From positions 1 through 64,000 of the forward strand of contig JAXGGA010002385.1 of the NCBI GenBank assembly GCA_038373865.1: a stretch of DNA of 64,000 nt, given 5' to 3'. A model generated the notes under the pieces. The model was not told the origin of the DNA, did no database searches, and saw only the letters and a program-made list of their open reading frames with translations. This document shows, piece by piece, positions 51,149-64,000 of this stretch (position 1 is the stretch's first letter; each line of letters opens with the position of its first letter). The position numbers and the translations under genes were made by a program. This stretch comes from Uloborus plumipes (taxonomy: Eukaryota; Arthropoda; Arachnida; Araneae; Uloboridae).

Positions 51149-51730
51149 GTTACCTCTCTGACTGTTACCGATCTGACAAACTGACAAAGTTTTTTTCTTT
51201 ATTATTTCCGAGTAGACCGAGCTAAACCAAAATCAAACACGTGGTTTTTTCACTTGTAATAAAGGACTATACTTATGTGTAAAATAATTTTTAAAATAAT
51301 AAAAACTGCGCATTTTAGCTCGTGTTACCGATCTGATGACTTAAATGACACACATTTTATAAATCACTTTAAAAAATCCCACCTACAATTTTAGATGCAG
51401 AAATGCAAATTTTCAATTACGATTCGATAAAATATCCCACCAGGTACGCAGTATCACGTGGTATAGGTGCAGGAAATGATTTTAGGTGCCTTAACATAGA
51501 TCGGAAGTTATTGTTACCGCTCTGACGGCGGAACTTGGGACACGCTTATTTCGCATCGGCTAGAAAATCAGAAATCAATTAAAACAAAAATGAAGTAAAA
51601 TATTAACAAAGGGGTCAAAATAGTATCTTTTTTTTTTTTTTTTGCAAGTGCGTTTTTTTGGGAAGTTAGAAAGTGTGCATGACCTGTTTGCATGCTAAGC
51701 TTTGCTACTGGGGACACGTTACCGATCTGA
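51149..51730. repeat. Five 'gttaccgatctga' words
   Basis: Sites at 51149 (variant), 51164, 51324, 51513 (variant) and 51718, all on the plus strand. Spacing is irregular. It looks like another end-word transposon whose termini I could not find; 'cagatctgattcgtgttaca' near 49810 may be related. Confidence 0.5.
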
Positions 51731-54700
51731 TTTTTGATGTATAAAAACATTATTTTCTGAAGAAAAAAAAATCTGATGTTATTAGATGAAATGAAAGCAA
51801 AACCTTATCTTCTTTCTGGGGAATATTATTTTTTTTAACTAGTTATTGAAATACTAGTGAAAATTCACTTGGGACTCAAATTGGCACTTTTCTAAATATT
51901 AGCTCAACTATTTTCCATCATTTTTATGTTTATTTTTTGCAACAACACTTTAAAAAATTGATCTTAGTTTTTAAAAAAAGAAAGTTCGGGTAATTTAAAA
52001 TGTTTTTTTTTTTTTTTTTTTTTTAATTTATTGAGCAATTTAAAGATAAACTTTTTTTATCAGATTATTTATTCCCTTTAAAACAATTTATGCATTACCC
52101 CTTCCCTACTACTTTATTCCTTCCTAGGAAACTGTAGGAAAATATTTCCCAATTCCTGAGCTTCTTAAAGGAAATAACTCTGTCACCAGTAGTAAATAAA
52201 CATGTGAGGCAAATAAATTCCATCTTACTATATAAATATGTACTGGTGCCTGGCCAGATGACGGCCAAGATGGCATAAAATCACTGAGAAGCGAATGCAA
52301 ACAAAGGTTGGCTGAATTTCAATGGATGCCTAAATATATGCGCATCTGGGGAGTAGAAATGCGATTAAGGAAATTTGTATGTTATGGAATCCACTCTATT
52401 GACGGGCCAGTAACAACCGAAGAGATTTTATTGGAATCGAAGAGATTTTATTGCATTTTAAATTGTAAAAAATACGGTATTCATGATATATTCAATTTGC
52501 TTGTAAGTTTTATTTTAAAAGGTATACATAATTATGCTCTATTTGAGAAAAAAATATTATTAGAAGTTCAATTTAAAAGCATTGGTTTTAAATTTATGCT
52601 GCATTAGCAACTTGATGATTATGTAATACTATCGTGGAATTTTATGAATTAAAAATTTTAAGAATAAGAAAAGGGTTCACGCAAAACTAATAAAACATAC
52701 CAATTGCCTTTAAACCCATAATATTTTTACCCAAATAAACATGTTAAAGGGTCAAGTAATTTTTCTGCATAAAAAACGAACTTCTGTGGAAAGAAATCAA
52801 ATAAGATATAGATTTATTTCTGCTGAACTGTTAGGCTTCATATTTCAACAAATTTTATAAAAATTGTTATTAGTTTTATTACGTGTATTTAATTTGTAAA
52901 CTAGTATTAAAATTAGCCATTTTTCCTACCGGTGTTTTTTTCAAATTATTCCCCCCCCCCCAAAAAAAAAGAAAACCTAAATAAAGCAGAAAAATTGTTA
53001 TTGAAAATATATCCGTATTTGACTTTGTAACCGTTGCTTTTTTTCATTAATATGGATAGTTCCTAAGTTTTTCAGAAAATAAAAATTATACATATAAGTA
53101 ACAATCTATATCAGAAATAAAATCGTTTGTACTTTGAAATGACTTCACATCATATTATGCAATCAATGTTCAGCTTTATCTAAAATTAGGTCTCTTTCTT
53201 ATATTGTACATTACGAGAAGTCAAACTGATTGTTTTTTTCTTTTAATAAAAACGAAACAACGTAAATGGAACCAACAAATTGTAAAGGACAAAACACTGT
53301 TACAGAAAAAAAAAATGCGTAAAATCTGAAAATTAACTTAGAGAGTTTAAACAGGAAATTTTTAATGTGAGTAAAGTAAAAATAAGATGATCCTTCTTCC
53401 TCAAAGATGTTTCAAAATTTATAATACATATAATCAAAACACGTGGCTATCCCAAGAGGTGATTTTGTTGCTTTCCAAATACACTTAAGATCGACTTTGA
53501 TTTAGAAATCATAAAAACATTCAGGCAAGAAGATAGTTTCCTGCGTTTACCTGAAATAAAATAAACTAAAAATAAATATAAAAATGTATGTTTCTAAAAT
53601 TATGTATTTTAATTTACTAGCATAGAATATTGCATAGAAGTTTTCTGTTTTCTTCAACGTCAAATAGATGCCCGCCTAGTTAATTAAGTGCAAAAAGCGC
53701 AGCTTCACGCTGAGCTGTTTTTAGAACTAAAAAATAATGTTTAATCTCAAACTTTTAGTTTCAAAAATGTGTCATTTTTCATTTCGTTCATCTAAGAGCA
53801 TTTTTCGGAAGATTAAATACCAGATACTTGATCTACTCCATTATTTATGGAACCTCCCAAAATGCAAAAGACAATCCTGTCTATCTAGATATTTTTAACT
53901 TGATTCTCCAGGGAAGCTAATTTACTACGAGAAAAGTATTTTTCCTAACTGACTAATAGCTATGCGGAAAACTTTTCTTGAAAATGCATTCAGTTAGATT
54001 TAAGCCGTATTAGAAATGACGTTTAGTTTCAGAGATAGATAAACTAATTTCAGAAATGCAAGGGAGCATCAGTTTAAGATGCAGCTCAGGATAAATTTTT
54101 AAAAGAATGAAAACGAAAATGTCTCTAAGAAATATTTTGTTTATCCTCCGGATAGTCTTTAAAAGTAAAATTTCTAAATGTATTAAAATAAATATCAGTT
54201 TATATTATTTTTTGGCAATAGCTGGTCACATTTAACAATAATATGGATTCATCTTATAGATAATTTCGTTTTAGAACGTATAATTTTATAGTTGACAGTA
54301 CCGTAATTTGGTTTCTGGATTCTGAAATATGAAAGCTTTAATAACTGAATTAAACTTCTTTTGTCTAAAAACGTTTTTCGGAAAAATTTGAAATTAAATA
54401 CTTTTCCTCCTAATGAGAGAAATCAGGCTATAATAAAATAATTAATGTTGACTTAGCTGTCCAGTCATTATTTTTCTTTCAGTTTCAAGATTTCGTTTTA
54501 AAATACCTCTAACATTTCTATATATGTGGTTTAGCAAAACCTTTAGATTTTTATTTTGTTTTTACATCTGCTTTTTCTCCTCTTACTAAAGTTGAAAATT
54601 TTCAAGATCCAATTTGCACTACAATATTAAACAAACCTTAAAGCATTTTTAACACACATGAAATGAAATGTGTCTGACTAGAGAAAATAGAGCACAGAAA

Positions 54701-54966
54701 CATGTTTTTCCTCTTTCAGAACAGCCACAGTAAAAAATATTTGACTACACAAACCGACAGTTCCGGTCCTTTCTTTTCCGACTTTGTAATTGAAACCTTC
54801 GAAAATATAACCCTAAGTGGGTCCACATGACCGAAGCTTCTTCATTAAGGACTAAATAGAAACTGTATATTACAGTCAGTAGGAAATTAAAGTCACGTTA
54901 TCACGACACGTATAAATTTCAAGATTGTTTATTGTTCAAAGAGCAATCTTTACAGTTTGGATAATG
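51731..54966. other. No gene recognised
   Basis: AT-rich. The open frame at 52308-52607 (99 codons, beginning MAEFQWMPKYMRIWGVEMRL) follows a mildly GC-rich stretch, but I do not recognise it and its second half is AT-rich filler. T run at 52003-52023 and C run at about 52951. Confidence 0.5.
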
Positions 54967-55146
54967 TGCAGTGTGCACAATTGGCAGTGTTTAGCAATTT
55001 CAATTACAAAATACAGCTAAATTTTACGGCAATAAGCTGTAAAATTTCTAGTTTTGTAATTTACTACTGTGTATTCTACAGTTTAAAAATGGAACCTCGG
55101 CTGCCAGTATTATACTGTAAAAGGAACAGTTCATTTTTTGCATTGT
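54967..55146. mobile_element. ACAGT-type MITE copy E
   Basis: It has 'cagctaaattttacggcaat', 'aagctgtaaaatttctag', 'ggaacctcggctgccagtat' and ends 'gttcattttttgcattgta'. The order matches copy C right part. The left end is approximate. Confidence 0.8.
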
Positions 55147-55319
55147 ATATGTTATCTGAGTTAATATTAAAAAGGTATTACTCCCTAAAAATAAACTTGA
55201 TGAATGTATAAAAGCTAAACACATGAAACACATGTATAACCTTAATTCAAGTATTTTATGAGGAACATTTATGAGCTTCAAACTTTAAGTAATAATCTTA
55301 GCACCTTTATTGACACTAC

Positions 55320-55610
55320 GAAATATTCTGCACGCTACCCAATAAAGTATCCCAAACCTTTGGACAACTTTTCCTAGTGGGGTTTGAGCTGGGTTGAAAG
55401 GTGTTTGAGGGGATGCGGAAGAATGACGGAGAGTAGAAACCGACGGAGGGAAAACATACGAATACCAGTTCCCTGCGGAATTTTCTGCATTTCTCCTCGC
55501 TTTACTGCGTCCGCTGTTTCCATATCAGGAGGGACTTATTGTTGGTTCAAAGGTATAGAAATAATCTTAACACGTTCTCCAAGAATGACTGCGTAAATGG
55601 AGGCATTTAG
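55320..55610. other. GC-rich patch, unassigned
   Basis: An open frame at 55384-55596 and other frames on the minus strand cross it. No product is recognised and no inverted ends are seen. It could be a decayed exon or a retroelement piece. Confidence 0.35.
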
Positions 55611-55994
55611 CAATTAGAAGCTTTGGCTCCTTGTGAGTGAGTTCGTAAGATCGTAAGAGCTGCAATGCAATGCAGTTTTAATTAAATTGCTATCATTAAA
55701 ACATAGGTAACATGCATGCAGGAAAGTAGATGCTGTATTAGTATGTGCATTTTGTTGGATGTATTGTAAGTTAATATTTAAAACCTCACAAGAACGTGGT
55801 ACCGCAGAGCGGACACACATGGTTCTCACTTAGCAGTTCATAGCTATTTCTTTAAACACCACTACTATGACAAGCGGTGCAGATGTTCGTGGAATTAAAG
55901 TATCAATCGGAGTTCGTTTTAGAGGGTGAGATCAAAGTATATAAGGCTATATATCGTATGTGTATGTGTGTACCCTTTATTTACGTAAAGAGTG

Positions 55995-56130
<136 letters not shown>

Positions 56131-56131
56131 A

Positions 56132-58138
<2,007 letters not shown>

Positions 58139-58774
58139 AAATAACAAAAATTCCACCGGAAACTTAGAAAAAAAGAAAAAAAAACACGCATACGTTATTT
58201 TTTTTCCACATGCTGTTATTAAAAAATGCACTTTCCGCGACCTTTCAAAAAAGTACATGACAGAAAATAAAAGCCAAAGGTGATTACGCTACCTTCACCC
58301 ATTAGACGATTGAGGGCAATGGTGGATACAACGAAGGGGCGATGGGGGCGATCGCTCCTCCCTTGGAAGATTCTTCCCCGGAATTTTTTCGATATTGAAG
58401 TTCTAAAAATACAATTTTATACGAGTTTTCAAGAAAATGGGGAAGAAGATTTTTGGATATCTCCGGAAATGTTTTGAAACTGAAGTCTATGAACGATATT
58501 TGTTACCCGATATGTAAATTAAAAACTAAGTAAGACAAATCAATCACCTCCCCCTTGAAAAAATGTCTATCTGTCATTGACAGAAAGACCCTCTATTAGT
58601 CTAAAGATCCTTTAAAAATGTAAAAGTGGAAATCAGTATTTATGTACGATTTTTCAAAATGAATGCACACATAACAAACTAAATGTATTATTATTTGATC
58701 TTTACTTTTCTTTTCTTGTAGCAATATTCATGCTCAAAACTTTTCCGTGAGATTTTTCAACAGTTCTTACTACC

Positions 58775-59530
58775 TGTCGCATGCGTGAGTTCATAAAATA
58801 ATTTCTGCTATTATTAAAAATTAAATGTGATATTTTTAAATAATTTAACTAGCCTGAAGACATTAATCATCGTTTTCAATCATCATATAATTTAACGCTA
58901 CCCTACTCTTCTGATTTGACATTTCGCTCATTTGCGCGTAATAAAGGTGTTATCAGCATATTTGTCGTGTGCATAAGTTTATAAAATAATTTATGCTATT
59001 ATTAAAAATCAAATGCCATTTTTGTTTTAAACTAAACTGATATTTTTTAATAATTTACATAACCTAAAGGCATTACTTATCGTTTTCAATAATCATATTA
59101 CGCAACCCTACTCTTCTTATTTGACATATCGCACATTTGCGCATAATAAAGATTGTATCAGCATATTTGTCGCGTGCGTGAGTTTATAAAATAATTTGTG
59201 CTGTTGTTAAAAATTAAATACGATTTTTGCTTCAAAATAAAGCGACATTTATAAATAATTTATGTAATCTAAAAACATTAATTGTCATTTTCAATCATCA
59301 TATCATTACGCTACCCTACTCTTCTTATTTGACATATCGCACATTTGCACGTAAAAAAGATTTTATCAGCATATTTGTCGTGTGTGTGAGGTTATAAATA
59401 ATAAGTGTTATTATTAAAATTATATGTATTTTTGTTTTAAACTAAAGCGATATTTATTAATAATTTACAAAATCTTAACGCATTAATTATCGTACTTATT
59501 AATCATATTTCGCTTCCCCTCTCCAATTAT
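58775..59530 (+). repeat. ~200 bp minisatellite, four units
   Basis: Units begin near 58775, 58963, 59168 and 59376 with 'tgtcgYgtgcgtgag'-like sequence, then 'ttataaaataatttNtgctattattaaaaat', 'aataattta', 'ttatcgttttcaat.atcatat', 'accctactcttc', 'ttgacatatcgc' and 'atttgcgc.taataaag'. Unit lengths are about 188, 205, 208 and 155. It lies just upstream of the candidate exon, where it would be intronic. Confidence 0.88.
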
Positions 59531-59555
59531 TTTTGCGTTTTTTTTCCCTTTTCAG

Positions 59556-59677
59556 ATATGCAACAAGGAGAAAATGTGGTTTCTGCTGAAAAGTCTAAGG
59601 AAGAGAAAAATGCATTATATAAACTGCAACGCATCCTGAAATATGCATGGAAAAAGAAGGGCTCCAAAGTGTTCTAA
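59556..59677 (+). CDS. Candidate terminal exon, 39-codon Lys-rich C-terminus
   Basis: A strong polypyrimidine tract (tttttttt-ccctttt) ends in CAG at 59553-59555. An open frame without a stop then runs to TAA at 59675-59677. If spliced here, two bases (AT) complete a split codon, followed by MQQGENVVSAEKSKEEKNAL and YKLQRILKYAWKKKGSKVF: acidic and polar first, then basic and amphipathic with a Lys-rich end. Codons are less AT-biased than the surroundings. I do not recognise the protein and see no upstream exon in the window. A 3' untranslated region may extend to the AATAAA at 60463. The same acceptor and frame are present in the second duplication copy at 63947, where the visible bases are unchanged. 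The short length means chance cannot be excluded; an initiating ATG at 59558 without splicing is also possible. Confidence 0.4.
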
Positions 59678-61859
59678 AACGCCGAAAAGAACATTATTTT
59701 AACATAAAAATAACGCAGGTGTTTAGAAAGAGAAAAAGTGAAATGGCTTAACCCTTTTAAAATGTAAATAACGGACCCTCTCCAGTGCAGATAGTAGCTC
59801 AGGAAAGAAAAGATCATCCCATTTCGCTTCAAGTTGTTACACAAATGCGCTCTTCTAGAGCCGTCTTTTTATTATCACGCAACAACATTTTTCAAAACAA
59901 ATCTGTTTCTTTGAATTAATATTTATGAGTTTTGTAATTTATTCTTGTTGGAGCTTCTAATAGGCATGCTTCTTCATAAGTAGATGTTTGAGATTCAGTT
60001 GTGTCGTCACTCTGTATCTATATCTATGTTTAAATAATTTTTGAGTTAGAGGATTATTAAAATTAAATCCTGGAGTAAAAACAAAAAATAAGAAAGTTTG
60101 AAAATATTTATCTCAACATTGTTTTCCTCGCATTACTTAACCAAAGGAGCTTACCTAAAGAAAATTTGGATTAATTGGAGCATGTTATGGGTCGCAAAAA
60201 ATTGAAATATTAAACCTTTTCATTCGTTTGTAAAACGTCTCCTTTTACCTTACCACTTCCTTCTTCTATAAGTTTTACTGTTTGAACAATTTTGTTTAAA
60301 TCTTAAGAAAGTGATGATGATGGCCAAGAATGGTATTTAATCGTTAAATATATATAAAAAAACAATGTGGTATGAAACCTTATCATTTCAGAAACTCATA
60401 TAATGACGTTTGTAAATGCAAAATCCGGTTTTCGGAATATATTTGTTCCTAATTATTTTGTTAATAAAATTATTTCAACTTAAAGTATCTGTGTTTTAGT
60501 AAATGATCCAGTTCTTCTAAATCAACATCTTCAAGTGGTGATTCATCATGACCCAAACTATTAACCAATTTTCAAGATTTTTTTTTACTTTAATTCTATA
60601 ATTAAATGTGAAAAAAATGCTGGCCCATGGAAAATGCGAGTTCATATTTTTATTCGTTATTTTTAACCACCCTCATGTTTGCAAGTTAATAAAAATTATT
60701 AATTTTGAACAAAAAATATTGAAAAGGAAGTTGTCGAAAATACTTGAAAATATCCAAATCCGTGTGTGTTGTAAGGTTTAAGAAATAGATAGGCAGACAC
60801 ACGCAATCAAGAACAGTGCGAAACAAAATTAAAACACTCATGTTAAAAAGAATGCATCATTAAAAATAAATTTTAAAAATCATTAAATCACCATTAGGCA
60901 GCATTACGTAAGTATTTTTTCCTGTAGGTATTAAATCACTTTGTGGATATACTTTCTGCTATACATATCCGGTATTGTCAAACATTTTAATACACTAAAT
61001 ATAAGACAGATAATAACGAAGAAAATTGATACCTAGTTAATCCCTATAATTAGCAACGTTTAACGATAAATAATATACAAGCTTCTTAATACTCAAAAAT
61101 GTTTTCATAATAAAAGGGTAAATAAACGATACTGAATAGAACTCTTAAGGTATTAATTATAAAATCAAGCCCTTTAAAAATTGCATAAAGGTTGCAAAAT
61201 GATTTTGACAAAAGAATAATTTAAACTCAACCGTTGATTTTTCAAACGTATTTTAAAGCTAAAATGTATTTTGCTTCTATATCACAATCACATGTATCAA
61301 TGTTCTTCTAAATCAATAGAATTTGTACTAGAAGATTTAAACTTATTTTCAATGATGTGTTTTTTAAACTCGATTTACACAATTTAAGTCAGTACAGCAA
61401 ACATTTCTCCTAGTAATACCTAGAAAATAGACCACAAAACAAAGTTACTTTATACTTACAAACAATCGATCTGATTTATTATTATCAATTTTTAGATTTT
61501 TTTTCCTCCTGCTCATCTTACTACCCACTTTTCTTCCATCCACCACAGAACTTCGCATTTTTATTTCTTCATCCAAGCATATCAATCATTGTCGAACGAT
61601 TCCCCACTCTTCGTCTCTTCCATTAATTCTCGTGTGTCAGAAACATTTGAGTTGATCGAAATTCAGATGATACATTCGGCTAAAGTTTCGCGGCTTGTAA
61701 GAGTAACGAATGATTTAATATGAAAAATGGTTTTCTTCAAGTAATGATAAGCGAATTGTTGAGTGGATTGCTGTGGGATAGATTAATTATGCTTTTTTTT
61801 TTTCGGTGGTCCGCTTGGTTAAGGAATAAGTTAAATTTGCATTAAGATTTAAGTTTTTA
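59678..61859. other. No further gene recognised
   Basis: AT-rich sequence after the candidate exon, to the tandem junction at 61860. Possible 3' untranslated region at the left end. No other structure was seen. Confidence 0.5.
60463..60468 (+). promoter_or_regulatory. Possible polyadenylation signal AATAAA
   Basis: It lies about 790 bases after the stop of the candidate exon. AATAAA is frequent by chance in DNA this AT-rich. Confidence 0.2.
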
Positions 61860-62397
61860 ATCAGAGTACAATATTTTTGTAGTTATAAATTTCTGTCGTT
61901 CGCGCATGCGCCGTGAAAAATTATTTCCCTTTAACGTTCATATCTCATCGGATTTTTAATATTTTTATTTACCGTTTTAGTATGTTCTTTCTCTTGTATT
62001 TTGTCATCTTTCCTGAAGTTTTGACAAGGTTTGACCAAAAACTCTGCTTGTTATGAGCCAAAACCCTTCAAATAAAATTGCCGTTTTTTACAAAATGTTT
62101 CATATCTTCGGAAGTATAAGTAGTACGTTCATAAAAATTTGTACAATAATTATACATAGTATGCTAAATAATTATTGAAATCTATAGCTTTCTCCGAGCT
62201 ATTTTCGAAGAGTTATGTTCACAAAGCGGTTTTTCTTCAGACCCCTTTTTTGTCGTCCCCCAAATGCATGAGTAATTTAATTTCAACGTGGAAATGTCAG
62301 GTGAAGTCTATATTTTGTATGACTGAAGTTAAAGAACAATTGATCGCTTATTTTGCGATGAACGGTAGATTTTTCTTATGAATCTCAAGTGTTTCCA

Positions 62398-62528
<131 letters not shown>

Positions 62529-62681
62529 AAATAACAAAAATTCCACCGGAAACTTAGAAAAAAAGAAAAAAAAAACACGCATACGTTATTTTTTTTCCAC
62601 ATGCTGTTATTAAAAAATGCACTTTCCGCGACCTCTCAAAAAAGTACATGACAGAAAATAAAAGCCAAAGGTGATTACGCT

Positions 62682-62796
62682 ACCTTCACCCATTAGACGA
62701 TTGAGGGCAATGGTGGATACAACGAAGGGGCGATGGGGGCGATCGCTCCTCCCTTGGAAGATTCTTCCCCGGAATTTTTTCGATATTGAAGTTCTA
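62682..62796 (+). repeat. 115 bp module, copy 2
   Basis: Counterpart of 58291-58405, offset 4391, identical as far as I can see. Confidence 0.9.
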
Positions 62797-63165
62797 AAAA
62801 TACAATTTTATACGAGTTTTCAAGAAAATGGGGAAGAAGATTTTTGGATATCTCCGGAAATGTTTTGAAACTGAAGTCTATGAACGATATTTGTTACCCG
62901 ATATGTAAATTAAAAACTAAGTAAGACAAATCAATCACCTCCCCCTTGAAAAAATGTCTATCTGTCATTGACAGAAAGACCCTCTATTAGTCTAAAGATC
63001 CTTTAAAAATGTAAAAGTGGAAATCAGTATTTATGTACGATTTTTCAAAATGAATGCACACATAACAAACTAAATGTATTATTATTTGATCTTTACTTTT
63101 CTTTTCTTGTAGTAATATTCATGCTCAAAACTTTTCCGTGAGATTTTTCAACAGTTCTTACTACC

Positions 63166-63921
63166 TGTCGCATGCGTGAGTTCATAAAATAATTTCTGCT
63201 ATTATTAAAAATTAAATGTGATATTTTTAAATAATTTAACTAGCCTGAAGACATTAATCATCGTTTTCAATCATCATATAATTTAACGCTACCCTACTCT
63301 TCTGATTTGACATTTCGCTCATTTGCGCGTAATAAAGGTGTTATCAGCATATTTGTCGTGTGCATAAGTTTATAAAATAATTTATGCTATTATTAAAAAT
63401 CAAATGCCATTTTTGTTTTAAACTAAACTGATATTTTTGAATAATTTACATAACCTAAAGGCATTACTTATCGTTTTCAATAATCATATTACGCAACCCT
63501 ACTCTTCTTATTTGACATATCGCACATTTGCGCATAATAAAGATTGTATCAGCATATTTGTCGCGTGCGTGAGTTTATAAAATAATTTGTGCTGTTGTTA
63601 AAAATTAAATACGATTTTTGCTTCAAAATAAAGCGACATTTATAAATAATTTATGTAATCTAAAAACATTAATTGTCATTTTCAATCATCATATCATTAC
63701 GCTACCCTACTCTTCTTATTTGACATATCGCACATTTGCACGTAAAAAAGATTTTATCAGCATATTTGTCGTGTGTGTGAGGTTATAAATAATAAGTGTT
63801 ATTATTAAAATTATATGTATTTTTGTTTTTAACTAAAGCGATATTTATTAATAATTTACAAAATCTTAACGCATTAATTATCGTACTTATTAATCATATT
63901 TCGCTTCCCCTCTCCAATTAC
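63166..63921 (+). repeat. ~200 bp minisatellite in copy 2
   Basis: Counterpart of 58775-59530 with the same four units and only single-base differences. Confidence 0.88.
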
Positions 63922-63946
63922 TTTTGCGTTTTTTTTCCCTTTTCAG

Positions 63947-64000
63947 ATATGCAACAAGGAGAAAATGTGGTTTCTGCTGAAAAGTCTAAGGAAGAGAAAA
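63947..64000 (+). CDS. Candidate terminal exon, second copy (cut by window end)
   Basis: The same CAG acceptor, then AT plus ATG at 63949 and 17 codons identical to the first copy, up to the window edge. The rest is not visible. The same reservations apply as for the first copy. Confidence 0.38.
   Translation, partial: MCNKEKMWFLLKSLRKRK

Noticed and set aside
52308..52607. 99-codon frame considered as an exon
   Set aside because: No recognised domain, AT-rich codons in the second half, no convincing splice sites, no repeat in the window.
58775..59530. CRISPR-like array
   Set aside because: The whole ~200 bp unit repeats with gradual divergence; there are no short identical repeats with unique spacers, and the context is eukaryotic.

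Overview
The window is AT-rich eukaryotic nuclear DNA from an invertebrate. An arthropod, possibly a chelicerate, is my best guess, based on the mix of transposable elements and the very long TA microsatellites; the lineage is inferred, not shown. There is no operon structure and no intact multi-exon gene. Almost every open frame is short and falls in repeats or AT-rich filler. The window is best read as a repeat-dense intergenic or intronic landscape with one possible gene end near the right edge.

Layout. 1-13 kb: mostly unassigned sequence with small TA-flanked elements (5614-6168, 11163-11330), a 0.8 kb repeat (7282-8065) and a palindromic element (11846-12100). 13-17 kb: a 1.35 kb foldback (13388-14742), then a hAT-like element (16056-17051) with a piggyBac-like MITE nested inside it. 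18.4-21.7 kb: a TE relic with a recurring GTTACGTCTGTAAC word and a protein fragment, then a TA-flanked MITE interrupted by a second element. 23-26 kb: a TA tract, a foldback and a 1.7 kb element built around a 'taagtgcgtacc' word. 28-31.7 kb: a piggyBac-like MITE, then a 160 bp minisatellite split by a 1.9 kb GTCAC-rich element that itself carries a tRNA-derived SINE. 34.7-37.2 kb: a MITE pair split by a 2.1 kb pogo-like transposon with a decayed transposase and PHD finger. 39.6-40.9 kb: Helitron fragments, including a 3' terminus and the C-terminal helicase. 41.5-51.7 kb: further TA-flanked elements and a 651 bp foldback. 52-55 kb: nothing recognisable. 55.9-64 kb: a 1.55 kb foldback whose right arm starts a direct tandem duplication of about 4.7 kb (57143-61859, then 61860 past the window end).

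The only candidate host coding sequence is a splice acceptor plus a 39-codon open frame at 59556-59677. It is repeated at 63947-64000 in the second copy. It may be the last exon of a gene duplicated in tandem, but the protein is not one I recognise.

No new biological system can be claimed. The observations most worth checking are: the group of TA-flanked transposons that each repeat their own terminal word internally; the two palindromic elements whose loops lie in opposite orientations beside the same left flank; the tandem duplication with an extra TA-module-TA block in one copy; and the datable nested insertions.
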